From NCBI RefSeq assembly GCF_932274485.2, contig NC_065887.2, forward strand, positions 44,101,201 to 44,165,200: a stretch of DNA of 64,000 bases, read 5' to 3'. Position 1 is the first letter of the stretch. Every line of letters begins with the position of its first letter. Below are positions 23,941-36,167 of the stretch, piece after piece. Made by a program: the position numbers and the translations under genes. Under the pieces are notes generated by a model, which made no database searches, was not told the DNA's origin, and saw only the letters and a program-made list of their open reading frames with translations. The DNA is from Patella vulgata. Lineage: Eukaryota > Mollusca > Gastropoda > Patellidae.

Positions 23941-24094
23941 AAGTGTTACTTTAAGTATAAGTGTAATGTTGTTTTCACCTGTAGACTGTAGTTATATCAG
24001 TTGGTGCTAGTACTGTAAATATAATATAAGTAGGTTTATTTGGTGCGTTACTTTTATTACTTGATATTATCAGCAGGTTTACACTATAATTAAC

Positions 24095-24245
24095 TTTACA
24101 CTATATACTCTTCATACCTGTACCCTGTATAATATAGTCTTCATAACCTGTACCCTGTATAATATACTCTTCATAACCTGTACCCTGTATAATATACTTT
24201 TCATACTGTACCTGTACCCTGTATAATATACTCGTCATACTTGTA
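24095..24245. repeat. Minisatellite, about 31-bp unit
   Basis: cataacctgtaccctgtata followed by atatactctt recurs about four to five times, with one irregular unit. Confidence 0.9.
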
Positions 24246-24564
24246 GTATAGTTGAGGTGTGGCAGTATTTGATGGTGTATATTTAAGTTTACATTCTAAG
24301 TGGGTCTACTATCTCTAGGATGCCGCTAAAATCCAACCTTCATCGGTACTTTTATTTTGTTGGTGCAGAAGGCCACTTTTTGCGCTTGGCCGCAGTCCCT
24401 CTTGACAGCCCTGATAAAATACACCGGCAATATGCAATTAAATTTGACGTCAATTTTTATTATGAATTAAAACAATCACATTCATTTCATTCAAGCATTA
24501 ATTGTGATATCACATGTCTATATCATTATCTCGTGCTTTGAATGCCAATCTCATCCCACAATCT

Positions 24565-24680
24565 GATGATAATCCCAGATTGATAAATACACAATAGATA
24601 GACCTTTTATTGATAAATAGACAAGAGATAGACCTTTTATTGATTAATAGACAAGAGATAGACCTTTTATTGATAACCCA
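24565..24680. repeat. Minisatellite, about 35-bp unit, 3 copies
   Basis: gatagaccttttattgat followed by aaatagacaaga recurs three times. Confidence 0.9.
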
Positions 24681-25311
24681 ATTGAGTGATAATTGACTGA
24701 GCATGTGTAATGGATAGATGACATGAAAAGTAAACATATCTTAAAGAAAACAGTTATCACCCCAAAAATTGCTAGATTCAAAATTTTGTTGCAAAAATTA
24801 TATTTTTATCACAATTGGTGGAAATGGCGATCAACAATCGTTGCTCTGTCATTATTTAAGGGAGACCTAAAATGGTTAAATGGATTTTATCAGTGAGTAA
24901 AAGACTGAATCTTTAAAATATTGAAGATTTAGTTTTTGTGATTAAAAATGTTTCTGGTATCAAAAACTGGATAAAACAAATATTTTTACACCTTGAATTA
25001 TTTTTAGTTGGTGAATTTCTAAAAAGCCGACATTTGTTCTGATGTGTGAAATGAACTCAATATGTAGGTCTTTATCGTGATAAAAAAGAACAATTCCAAG
25101 TTTGTCTGAAACTTATATTAGAACACTAGGGTTAAAGTCTGATTCCAGTCGATTGGTGAATGTTGTGAAATGTTTTTATAAGGTTGAGTTACTCAGTCCT
25201 GTTGACATTCTAACAAGTGTAAAATAACCTTGTGGAATATCTGCTAGATTGTTAAACAGTTAGTTTTATTAACAGCAGGTTTATTAACTGCTGTGTTAGA
25301 ATATCATGAAC

Positions 25312-25540
25312 TGAGGTTTAACGTCCTACTGTTCTGCATCCACTCGGCTAATGAAGATAGGCATACACCATACAGTGTGCTATGAAGGAAATTTTACCCG
25401 GACAGCGTGAGCGGTGCTAGGGACTACTCTTATATCGAATTCCAACTGTCAAGGGTTCTTTTACGTGCACGCCAGTGTGTATTCAGAATCTCAGTTTGTC
25501 ATCCCATCCGAATGACTAGACAATATTCTGGACATGTAAA
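25312..25540 (-). repeat. SINE B copy, head truncated
   Basis: On the + strand it reads the complement of the 3' tail (gaggtttaacgtcctactgt), then ccatacagtgtgctatgaag, ttccaactgtcaagggttct and ttacgtgcacgccagtgtgt. It stops before the tRNA-like head. Confidence 0.85.
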
Positions 25541-25639
25541 AACTCTGGGCAATATTGTCCATATCATCCTTGCAATCTGTGTATGTCAATCCTCGATGTC
25601 ATTCTAGCCAAGAGGTTGGTGCCCTACCATTCAACAACC

Positions 25640-25980
25640 ACAGACCCTGAATTATAACTATGGTTTACCACTCAACAACTGCAGGCTTGACCACTACACT
25701 GCAGACAATACCTCTCAACGACTGCAGACTTGACCACTCCACTGCAGACTATACCACTCAACAACTGCAGATTTGACTACTCCACTGCAGACTTGACCAC
25801 TCCACTGCAGACCATACCACACAACAACTGCAGACTTGACCACTCCACTGCAATCTAGATGAACAATCACACAGCACACCAGACATCCATTATCCCTGAC
25901 TGGTATAAGATGTTCAGGGTGTACCCCGACTGGTATAAGATGTTGAAGGTGTATCCTGACTGGTATAGGTTTATAATGCT
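25640..25980. repeat. Complex short tandem repeats
   Basis: Mosaic repetition of ttgaccactccactgcagac and ctcaacaactgcag fills 25,660-25,855. Then ctgactggtataagatgttc-type units repeat at 25,900-25,970. Confidence 0.85.
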
Positions 25981-26555
25981 GTGTTTGTTAGTGTTGAAAG
26001 TGATGGATGTTTTTGTAGATATAATATAATACTGTCTAAAGTTACATGTTGATCTAGACTATATCAGTGATTTACAGGTCTTTTTTAGGTTGTGAAGCCA
26101 ATCTTCACCTCGTAAATAATTCTTAACTCGAATGTTTTTGGCATTAAAAGAAATGTAAAATATATTGTGGTGATCTGAAATAAACATAGCACTTTTAGCA
26201 GAGACTTTAGCGAAGTATATGTGGCTGGGAGTTTCTCCAACTATGAATTCACTTCAAACCAGTTGAATGTAATATTTTGTTAAAATGTTTATGGGCTAGA
26301 TTGGTCCTAAGCACACCATTATGGGAGACTTACATTATGATCTTACCACTTGATTGCATGAAGTGCAATCCCCAACCACTGCATCAAGATCATACTTTTT
26401 ACTTACAAAAAAACTGGTTGTTGACTGTTTCAACTGTTTTGTTCTCAGTCAACACCGGGAGAAATCTGAGGCCTTCTGGTGTGTGTCAGTTGGATGAAAC
26501 AGAAGATATTAGATTGTATATATTTATCTTGAACATGAAAGGATTTTTATTTTTA

Positions 26556-28080
26556 TACACCCACATGAAATGTGGTCGTATATTGCCGTCGCCCCCGTCC
26601 GTCGGTCGGTCTGTCCGCCTATCCATCCATTGTCCACAATTTCTTGTGAACACTCTACAGACTACATTTATCGTCTGATTGTTTTGAAATTGATATATTA
26701 TGTTGTTTGCATTAGTGAGATGAAGACGCCTATTTAATTTCAATAACTTCCGTTAATTTCTTCTGGAGTTAATGCCCTTGTTTCACTTTGTTGCACCTTG
26801 TGAATGCTCTAAAGACAAAAGTTATCAACCGATCTGTATGAAATTTATATGCATCATTTAAATTAGTAAAACAAGGAAGCCTATTGAATTTCAGCAATTT
26901 CCGTTAATTACATCTAGTGTTATGGCCCTTGTTTCACTTTGTTGAATGTTGTGAAAGCTCTGACAACGGTTATCATCCAATCTGTTTGAAATTGATATTC
27001 ATCATTTAAATTAGTGAAAGAAAGAAGCCTATTGAATTTCAGCAATTTCCGTTAATTACGCCGTGAGTTATGGCCCTTGTTTTACTTTGTTGAACCTTGT
27101 GAACGTTGAACGACAAAAGTTATCTTCCGATCTGTATGAAATTTATATGCATTATTGTCGGGACTATTAAAATGGGTTCGTCCGTCTCTGTCTGTCCGTC
27201 ACACTTTTTGGGACACAATAACTCTCTTTCTAATTGAGCTGGAATGTTCAAACTTGGTGGTGGTGTTTATTATGTCAATGCCTTGATGGAGTTCGAAGAT
27301 GAACATTTTCTGCTTAGGGTAAGCAGAGATAAGCAATTTGATTGGTTGATGCTTTAGGACACGATATCTTTAGTTCTAATTAAGTGCAAGTGATGAAACT
27401 TGGTGTATAGTTTCATTACATCAGTACATTGACTAAGTTTGATAATGAACATTTTCTGCTCAGGGTAAGCAGAGCGATAAGCAATTTGATTGGCCAAGAC
27501 TTTGTAACACAATAACTCTTCTTCTAATTGAGGTAGAATGTTCAAACTTGGCGTAGGTGTCTATTAGGTGAATGTTTAAACTTGATGTAGATGTTCATTA
27601 GGTGAATGTCTTGACTGAGTTCAATGATTAACATTTCGAGCTGACGTGAAGCAGAGCTAATTGATTTCATATGTCGGTGGTTTGGGACAAGATAATCTTG
27701 ATTCTATCTGATAGAGAGTGATGAAACTTAGTGTATGGTTTGATTGCTCGATACTTTTGAAAAAAATAAATGTGCGATTAATTAAAATGTTTCATCTTTT
27801 TATTTTGGGATTTCTGCAGGGGACATCAGCCTCACTGTTGGCTTGTTTGAATTAGTAAAACGAAAAAGCCTGTGGAATTTCAACAATTTCTGTTGTTTTG
27901 GTTTTTAGAACCTTGTGAACCCTCAAACGACGAAAATTATAATGTCATCTGTATGAAATTGTCTATCAAATTCCACTAATTACCTACAAAACAATAAATA
28001 TACGACAACCCTTGTCGACTGCTCGGACGATTTAGTTGCTGTGGGCATATGTTTTATTGCCTGGCAAACTATCTTTAGTT
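26556..28080 (+). mobile_element. Family C element carrying a family D insertion
   Basis: It starts ttttatacacccacatgaaa with the atgtgg hairpin, followed by gtcgtatattgccgtcgcc. Then come tandem units of about 150 bp of one subtype (agcaatttccgttaatt; atggcccttgtttcactttg; tctgtatgaaatttatatgc). It ends cgacaacccttgtcgactgc and tgctgtgggcatatgtttta followed by ttgcctggcaaac. Family D (27,156-27,846) interrupts one unit. Elements like this are known in molluscs as pearl/HINE, non-autonomous relatives of Helentrons; the assignment here is by structure only. Confidence 0.75.
27156..27846 (+). mobile_element. Family D element
   Basis: It begins ttgtcgggactattaaaatg, then gttcgtccgtctctgtctgt. 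Internal units of about 145-150 bp follow (ctaattgagctggaatgttc; attttctgcttagggtaagc). It ends cctcactgttggcttg. It splits a family C unit between gcattat and ttgaattag, which is contiguous at about 35,178 (gcattatttgaattag), so both ends are defined to within about 2 bp. Internal tandem units, insertion at a T-rich site and no obvious long target duplication again suggest a Helentron-type non-autonomous element. Confidence 0.7.
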
Positions 28081-28125
28081 CTCCGATACCGACAGATGTT
28101 ACCTAGATTTTAATTGTTGACTTTT

Positions 28126-29095
28126 TTTATACGCCCACATTGAAATGTGGTCGTATATTGTCGTCGCGTCCGTCCGGCGGTCCGGCGTCCACAATTGCTT
28201 GTGGACGCTCTAGAGGCTAAAGTTAATATCCGATTGACTTTAAATTTATATACAGTGTTTAAGGCCATGAGACGAAGAAGCCTATTGATTTTCAGCGATT
28301 TCCGATAATTACTGCCAGAGTTATGGCCCTTGATCACTTCAAAAAATCTTGTGGACGCTCTAGAGGCTAAAGTTAATATCCGATTGACTTTAAATTTATA
28401 CACAGTGTTTAAGGTCTTGAGACAAAGAAGTCTATTCATTTTCAGTGATTTTCGATAATTACTGCAAGAGTTATGGCCGTTGATCACTTCAAAAAATCTT
28501 GTGGACGCTCTAGAGGCTAAAGTTAATATCCGATTGACTTTAAATTTATACACAGTGTTTAAGGTCTTGAGACAAAGAAGTCTATTCATTTTCAGTGATT
28601 TTCGATAATTACTGCAAGAGTTATGGCCGTTGATCACTTCAAAAAATCTTGTGGACACTCTAAAGGCCAAATTTTATATCCTAGTTGACTATAAATTTAT
28701 ACACAGTGTTTAAGGTCATGAGACGAAGAAGCCCATTGATTTTCAGCGATTTCCGATAATTACTGCCAGATTTGACTTCAGATTGATACACAGAGTTTAA
28801 GAGCTTGATTTTCAATGAACTTTTATGACTTAAACAGCTAAATCCATGATATTAAAAGTTTTGTATACTAAATGTTAGCATGGGGCAGAACTTTATAAAA
28901 AAACAAACAAATTCTAATGGTTTTCTGATAATCACTTCATGAGTTGTTACTCTTAATCAGATTTTAGTGTATTATGAATGTTTCATTACCGAAAGAAGTA
29001 AAAATATGCGACAACACTTGTTGACGACAACACTTGTTGACTGCCCGGACGATTTAGCTGCTGTGGGCGTATGTTTCGTTGCCTGGCAACCTATC
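28126..29095 (+). mobile_element. Complete family C element
   Basis: It starts tatacgcccacattgaaatg. Units of exactly 150 bp begin cttgtggac at 28,198, 28,348, 28,498 and 28,648. Two units (28,348-28,497 and 28,498-28,647) look identical, so the array grew recently. The end is gcgacaacacttgttgac, then gctgtgggcgtatgtttcg and ttgcctggcaac. The ends tatacgcccaca and tgtgggcgtat are inverted copies. Because 150 is a multiple of three, the - strand shows a 186-codon repetitive open frame, which I do not regard as a gene. Confidence 0.8.
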
Positions 29096-29561
29096 TTTTA
29101 GATTATTGATGATTTGATGTTACGATCTCGATACAATCATCTAGGTTTGTTGACAAGTTAACATAGAATGGGGGATTGTTTTTTATGATGGATCATTGTA
29201 TACATTGCCATTACTCATATATGTAGGGATGTCACAAAGGCTTGAACATCCAGGACGATATTTAGATCTTATACATGTAATTATTGTCTTTGGGGACATG
29301 TACATGTATTGCCAAGAGTCTATAAAGAAAAAGTTGATCTACTAAATAAAAGGGTTTGTTTTTCCCATTGTGACCCCAAAATCGACAACAAAAAATTATG
29401 TTATATACAATTATAAATTGTGACCAATTGATTGAGAAAATTATATGACATGATATTGTTGATTATTGACAGCCATTGTCTTTGGAAGAAAATAAACTAA
29501 AAGTAGATGATGGAGTTTATCATAATGTTTGTCATTAGGTCAAGATTGGATATCAGACTTG

Positions 29562-29722
29562 TACAGGACAAAGAATGTTGAGTAGCCTGTCCAACCTCAT
29601 GGGTTTTATCTGGGTACTCCGGTTCTCTCTCACTGATAAAGACCCCACAAGCAGAGTATTGAAATAAAATTGTACGATATGTTAGTCTTGTCCTAGGTTG
29701 TTTAGAGTGGATGTTAAAAACC
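29562..29722 (+). repeat. SINE A fragment
   Basis: It holds the body and 3' end: agcctgtccaacctcatggg, attgaaataaaattgtacga, and gtggatgttaaaaaccc. The tRNA-like head is missing. Confidence 0.75.
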
Positions 29723-30530
29723 CATTTGTCTCTCAAACACAAGCGTCTGCCTATAACTGTATGTAACCGTTGTTGTTGTCAATGGAAACCAACCAGTCAC
29801 TGAAGTACAAATGTTATTTATATTGTTTTTTGTCAATAATTGTATAAAATTGGATGAACACAAACAATAGAAATACATTTTGTTAAAATTTCTAAAATAA
29901 TCTTCAAGTCTGATTGATCTGGTGTTGATTTCTGATGTTAAATCAATAAATACAAACTAGATGATGCCTAGATTAGAAATAAATTCATCAGTAGTAAAAG
30001 TAAGGCTAGACCAATTTGAATATTGGTTCTTTGTAAAAACTTGTTAAAATTTGGCTTCAAATGGCTTTGTGGGGGAAAATCTGAAAACAAAACATATTTG
30101 TTGGCTTTTTGACACCAGGTTTGTAAAGATTGAATTTGAAAACAAAAATTTGATTTATCAAGATCCGGATGGGTTGGCCTAAGTACATGAATAAGAAATC
30201 ATGCCCCCCCCCCACGAACACACCTAATAAAAAAAACACCATCAATTCTTTGTCTTTATACAATTCATGAATTGATGAATGTTAAATGTATGATGCATCA
30301 CTGAACACAGGATGAGGTATAAACATGCGATAATCATTGAAGCATGCATGGGGTACATTCAACTGTGGATCATTAAAAAATGAAAGAAGGTAAGGTAGCT
30401 GATAATAGAATGTGTTGTGTTATACAATCTAAATAAAAAGGCTGAATGACATTAAGTATTTATTTCCCCTACATATATCACTAATAATCAACACAAGTTA
30501 CTATCGACAACAGGCCCCAAAATAGACACA
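29723..30530. other. Non-coding
   Basis: AT-rich. A short run of C lies near 30,203. No coding signal. Confidence 0.5.
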
Positions 30531-30534
30531 TGAC

Positions 30535-30620
30535 AAGCCAGATTTACTAGAGACACAACAAGCCAGATTTAAATAGAGACATGACAATAGAGACATGACA
30601 ATAGAGACATGACAATAGAA
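30535..30620. repeat. Short tandem repeat
   Basis: atagagacatgaca recurs about four to five times with 14-16-bp spacing. Confidence 0.85.
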
Positions 30621-30666
30621 GCGTAAACTAACAGCCGTATATTCAAATTGATCGATTGGAATCATT

Positions 30667-31675
30667 TTTATACACCCACATGGAAATGTGGACGTACTCT
30701 GTCCGTCGTCCACAATATCTTGTGAACGCTCAAATGCCAACAGTTATGATCCGATTGTTTTAAAATTGATATATGTTGTTTACATTAGTGAGATGAAGAA
30801 GCCTATCGATTTTCAGCAATTTTCGATAATTACTTCCAGAGTTATGGCCCTTGATCACTTTGAAAATCGTGTGGACGCAGTAGGGCCTAAAGTTACTATC
30901 CGATTGACTTTAAATTTATACACAGTGTTTAAGGTCATGAGAAGAAGAAGCCTATAGATATTTCAACGATATCCAATAATTACTGCCAGAGTTATGGCCC
31001 TTGATCACTTTGAAATATCTTGTGGACACTCTAGAGGCTAAAGTTAATATCCAATTGACTTTAGATTTATACACAGTGTTCAAGGCCATGAGATGAAGAA
31101 TCCTTTTGATTTTCAACGATATCCGAAAATTACTGCCAGAGTTATGGCCCTTGTTCAATTTAAAATATCTTGTGGACGCTCTAGAGATTAAAGTTAATAT
31201 CAGATTGACTTCAGATTTATACACAGTGTTTAAGGTCGTGAGACGCAGAAGCCCAGTGATTGTCAGTGATTTCAGATAATTACTTCCAGAGTTATGGCCC
31301 TTGATCACTTTGAAAAATCTTGTGGATGCTCTAGAGACCAAAGTTATCATCCGATTGACTTTTGATTGATAAACAGAGTTAAAGGGTCTTGAGACGAAGA
31401 AGTTAATTTTCAATGAATTTTGATAACTTGAACAGCTAAATCCATGATATTAAATGTATCGTATATTAAACGTTAGCATGGGGCAGTACTAAAAGTCAAA
31501 CAAATTCTAATGATTGTCTGATAATTACTTAATGAGTTGTTACTCTTAATCAGATTATAGCGTATTATAAATGTTTCATTACCCACCATAGAAAAAATAT
31601 GCGACAACTGTTGTTGACTGCTGAGACGACTTAGCTACTGTGGGCGTATGTTTGTTGCCTTGCAACCTATCTTTT
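30667..31675 (+). mobile_element. Complete family C element
   Basis: It starts tatacacccacatggaaatg and holds about five units close to 150 bp (gagttatggcccttgatcac; ttaatatccaattgacttta). It ends gcgacaactgttgttgactg and actgtgggcgtatgtttgtt. The units are more diverged from one another than at 28.3 kb. Confidence 0.8.
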
Positions 31676-32068
31676 TTTCCTTTTATTAAATTCTGCTTAT
31701 AGTTTTGGTGATCAGAAGCCACAATACACATGACTCTTTATTTGATGGAGTTGGCTGCGATCAATTAATAATCAACTTTGATAGGCTTAATGTATTTTCT
31801 ATAATGAAATCTGAGCTGTTAACGATTGTTGTTGATTGATTTTAATATGACATACCTGTAGATTATTATTGATATTTTACAATCATTCCATGATATATTC
31901 CTGTCACGTACCTGTATAGTCTGTAGGTTATGTTTACCCCAATAGTCCACATATGTTTATATGTTACGTATGGTTACCCCTATAGGTAATTGTTCATCTA
32001 CAGTTATATTATCAACCCAACCAATATTTATTTTTAAGTTGACAAATTACACATAGTGTTGTTACTAT

Positions 32069-32300
32069 ATGGCCACATGGAAATTTTTGGTTGTATATTT
32101 TTGTTAACCCTGTCCGTTTCTCTGTCAGTCTTGTGAACACACTACAGGCTACATTTCGCATCCAATCTTTTAAAATTTATATAGAGTTATTGCCCTGATC
32201 ATGTTGTACAGCCATCTGAATGCTCAAAATGACAATCTTTTTGAAATTTATATGCATTGTTATTTAAGTTAATGAACCAACATTAAATAGAAAATCTTGT
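32069..32300 (+). mobile_element. Truncated family C element
   Basis: It starts tatggccacatggaaatttt and runs into a degraded first unit (tcttgtgaacacactacagg). The array and right end are missing. Confidence 0.55.
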
Positions 32301-32569
32301 CAATGCTCACTTGTGAGGTATGAGAACAAGTGTTAGGGTCGATTCCAGCTATAATTCCTGGTGATTTTATCTCTATTGTTTGTAAACAGTATTTTTATTC
32401 TGTAAATATCTACCATTCATCCGGACATGGTCGTTAAAAACACAATCTTCAATAACCATTATCTTCATCTAGCTTTGTTTTAATATTTAATAATATGGAA
32501 TAAAATTACTGTATAAAACAAGAATAGGTTGGGAGATCTGATCTGATCATATGATAGATCAGTGAGTTT

Positions 32570-32765
32570 ATTCTTCTGGTGTATGGAGAGTTATAGAGAT
32601 TGACGTGTGATGTATGGAAAGTTATAGAGATTAAAGTCTGGTGTATGCAGAGTTATAGAGATTGACGTCTGGTGTATAGAGAGTTATAGAGATTAAAGTC
32701 TGGTGTATGGAGAGTTATAGAGATTGACGTCTGGTGAAAAGAGAGTTATACTATAGAGATTGTCA
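32570..32765. repeat. Minisatellite, about 33-bp unit, 6 copies
   Basis: gagagttatagagattgacg followed by tctggtgtat-type sequence recurs. Units alternate between gacgt and aaagt versions. Confidence 0.9.
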
Positions 32766-33330
32766 TGTGGTGTCACACTTTTTGGAACACAATAACTCTC
32801 CGTCTAATTGAGCTAGAATGTTCAAACTTGGTGTAGGTATTTATTAGGTCAATGCCTTGATGGAGTTCAAAGATGAGCATTTTCTGCTTAGGGTAAGCAG
32901 ACATGGGCATCACACATGGGGATTAGTTAAGATTCTATCTGTATAAAACAATGTACAAATTAAAACACAAACACTTATGTTTACTCTTTGAAATCCATTA
33001 AGAATACACAAAATGTACAAAGTACTTTGGAACATAACAACTCTGCTTTTAATTGAGGTAGAATGTTTAAACTTGATGTAGATGTTCATTAGGTGAATGT
33101 CTTGAATGAGTTCAATGATTAACATTTCGAGCTAAAGCTAAGCAGAGCTAATCAATTTCATTGGTCAATGCTTAGAGAGTGATGAAACTTAGTGTATAGT
33201 TGATAAACAGTTTGATTACTTGATACTTTTGAAAAAAATAAATGTGCTATAAATTAATATATGTCATCTATTTATTTTGGGATTTCATTGGAGGACATCA
33301 GCTTCACTATTGGCTTGTTCTACTTGAAGA
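32766..33330 (+). mobile_element. Family D element, 5' truncated
   Basis: It enters at gtcacactttttggaacaca, carries the family's units (ctaattgagctagaatgttc; tctgcttagggtaagcagac), and ends at ggacatcagcttcactattg gcttgttc. The gggactatt start is absent. Confidence 0.7.
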
Positions 33331-33439
33331 ACATTAATACATGTATGTTACACCATCTCCATGTTCAATATAAATACGTTACCAGTACATCACAGGCTCT
33401 GATTTTATACAAGATAGAACTAGGTCAACTTCTACATTT

Positions 33440-33925
33440 AAAAACCCTGTCCTTACACGCCAACATTAAAACCTGGTCCTTACACACCAACATTAAAACC
33501 TGGTCCTTACACACCGACATTAAAACCCTGTTCTTACACACCAACATATGTGGCTAGGTACATACACAAACCTTATTTGTCTACAGTTAAAATGCATGTA
33601 TCACAGACCAATCAACATCCACCATACATCTTTAAAAAGCAGGAAAAACATCAAGAGTTTATATGTTACAGACCATGGCTTAAACCAATTCTATACCTTT
33701 ACAGTAAACTGAGAGACCTACAAGATGAATACCTGTGTGTAATGTAAACCAGTATGTTTAAACTGCTAGGGTCTACCAGTAGTACCCTATAACTGCTAGA
33801 GTCTATAATACCAGTAGGACCCTGTAACTGCTAGGGTCTATAATACCAGTAGGACCCTGTAACTCCTAGAGTCTATAATACCAGTAGGACCCTATAACTG
33901 CTAGGGTCTATAAGACCAATAGAAC
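33440..33925. repeat. Two minisatellites
   Basis: At 33,440-33,550, acattaaaacctggtcctta followed by cacaccaac recurs four times (about 29-bp unit). At 33,755-33,920, gctagggtctataataccag followed by taggaccctgtaact recurs about five times. Confidence 0.9.
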
Positions 33926-34144
33926 GTGTAACTAATGATATTATCAGACAGCAGTTACTGAAGAAAAAGTCTGTGTAATATGAAACATGTAGGGTGGGTA
34001 AGGTTTCTCCATCACCATGGTAACCCATGTTATAAACAGCAGGTGTACACATTAGCTACACTTCTTACTATATAGATATGTACATTTGTACAAATATACT
34101 ACTCCTATACCATCTATTATACTATATATCAGCCCTGTCTAATA

Positions 34145-35330
34145 CACCAATATACCAATATACTCTACAGACTACATTTATCATCTGATTCTTTTGTAAT
34201 TGATATATGTTGTTTACATTAGTGGGATGGAGAAGCCTATTTAATTTCAATAATTTTTGTTAATTTCTTTTGGAGTAATGGCCCTTGTTTCACTTTGTTG
34301 AATCTAGTTAACAAAAGTTATCATCTGATCTGTATGGAATTTATATGCTTCATTTAAATTAGTGACACGAAGAATCCTATTGAATTTCAGCAATTTCCGT
34401 TAATTATGTCTAGAGTTATGGCCTTTGTTTCACTTTGTTGTACCTTGTGAACACTCTTACGGCAAAAATTATCATCCGATTTGTATGGAATTTATATGCC
34501 TCATTTAAATTAGTGAAAAGAAAAAGCCTATTGAATTTCAGCAATTTCCTTTAATAATCATGTCTAGAGTTGCGGTTCTTGTTTCACTTTGTTGAACCAT
34601 GGGAACATTATATGCATCATTTAAATTAGTGAAACGAAGAAGACTATTGAATTTCAGCAATTTCCGTTAATTAATTCTAGAGTTATGTCCCTTGTTTCAC
34701 TTTTTTTATTGTCCTTGTTTCACTTTATTGAACCTTGTGAATGCTCCAACAACAAAAGTTATTATCTGATCTGTATGAAATTTATAGGCATCATTTAGAT
34801 TAGTAAAATAAAGAATCACATTGAATTTCATCAATATCCGTTACTTTCTGCTCAAGTTATGACCCTTGTTTCACCTTGTAAATGCTCTAACGACAGTACT
34901 TATCATCAGATCTGTATGAAATTTACACAGATCATTTAAATTAGTGACACAAAGGCTCCTCAGCAATTTCCAATAATTAAGACTAGAGTTATTATAGCCC
35001 TTGTTCAACCTTGCTGAACCTTGTGAACATTCGAAGGACGAAAGTTATCATCTGATCTGTACGGAATTTATATGCAACATTTAGATTAGTGAAACGAAGA
35101 ATCCTATTGAATTTCCGCACCTTGTGAATGCTCAAATGATGAAAGTTATCATCCGATCTGTATGAAATTTATATGCATTATTTGAATTAGTAAAATTTCA
35201 ACCATTTCTGTACATTACTTCCAGAGTTAAGGTCCTTATTTCAGTTTGTAGAACCATGTGAACCCTCAAACGACAAAAATTATAATCTGATCTGTGTGAA
35301 ATTGTCTTGTAAATAAATGCCCCCAATTAC
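34145..35330 (+). mobile_element. Family C array, left end truncated
   Basis: Seven or so diverged units of the 26.6-kb subtype (agcaatttccgttaatt; gttatggcccttgtttc; tctgtatgaaatttatatg) form the stretch. It lacks the tatacgcccaca start and the right terminal hairpin. The pre-insertion sequence of family D (gcattatttgaattag) is intact at about 35,178. Confidence 0.7.
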
Positions 35331-35429
35331 TTAGAATATACACGTAAGGCTATTTTTTATTTTCTGGAGCTGTCAAGCCAGCAAGAGTGTTATTGTCCCT
35401 TTAAATAAATACCAGGCATATTGAATAGC

Positions 35430-35535
35430 TGATAGTAGTATTTTGGATATAATAATATATGATGAGAGCACCCTGTTTGTAAATGTTAGATATAATAATA
35501 TGATGAGAGCACCCTGTTTGTAAATGTTAAAGAGT
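35430..35535. repeat. Direct duplication, about 48-bp unit
   Basis: gatgagagcaccctgtttgt followed by aaatgtta occurs twice, with tataataatat before each. Confidence 0.9.
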
Positions 35536-35796
35536 CATCATAATTTTGGAGATTTTTGTGGATCCCACAAATTATTCACCATGAATAAAAACACACACAA
35601 AAAAAACCCAAAGAATGAATTGACTTTTGTGGATTTATATATTATCATGTAAATTGATGTGTTAATCTGTCATTGTCCCAGTATCACCTGGGCTACCTGG
35701 ACTACCTGGATCACCTGGACAACAATCATTTTTATCTTACTATATGTAACAGACCTACACACTCAAAGTGTTAATATCTCTTTTAAGATTATCAAT

Positions 35797-35985
35797 GGAG
35801 AGAGAGAGAGAGAGAGTTTAATGTCCACTAGGTCATTTTGGGACTAACACATGGTTCAATTTTATTTCGATGTGTCTTTAGCAGTGGGGGGATACCGGAG
35901 GACCCGGAGAAAACTCAAGAGGTTGGACCGACAACCCTATTCCTTGTCACGTACAACAGAGAAATCGAAACCACGCCATTACTCT
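35797..35985 (-). repeat. SINE A copy with (AG)n tail
   Basis: On the + strand, (ag)n is followed by tttaatgtccactaggtc, the body agcagtggggggataccgga, and ccttgtcacgtacaacagag. It is cut within the box B region, so the head is lost. The microsatellite sits at the element's 3' end, as in the 9.26-kb copy. Confidence 0.8.
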
Positions 35986-36097
35986 ATAGCTGTTGTCTCT
36001 AAGATATATATTAAACAACATATAAAAAGGGTTAGAAGAACCTTAACTAGTAGAATAACCACATTTCATAGTTGATTGGATTTTTCTATAATTTCAG

Positions 36098-36167
36098 ATT
36101 GTGACAAGTGAAGCTATGGTGACAAAATTTTGTAATTTATAAGAGAAAGAAATCTGACAATATCACC
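36098..36167 (+). other. 5'-UTR part of the FGFRL-type first coding exon
   Basis: A polypyrimidine-rich acceptor, ttctataatttcag, ends at 36,097. The 70 bases that follow contain no reading frame leading into the gene, and the start context is atatcaccATG. The exon therefore begins by splicing, and transcription must start further upstream. Confidence 0.7.

Noticed and set aside
24320-24541. 73-codon open frame preceded by an acceptor-like ctctag
   Set aside because: No downstream donor in a sensible place and no family match.
28110-28670. 186-codon repetitive open frame on the - strand (and a similar one at 30,952-31,413)
   Set aside because: The 150-bp tandem units of family C are a multiple of three long, so any open unit gives a long open frame. 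The frame has no domain, and the sequence is explained by the mobile element.
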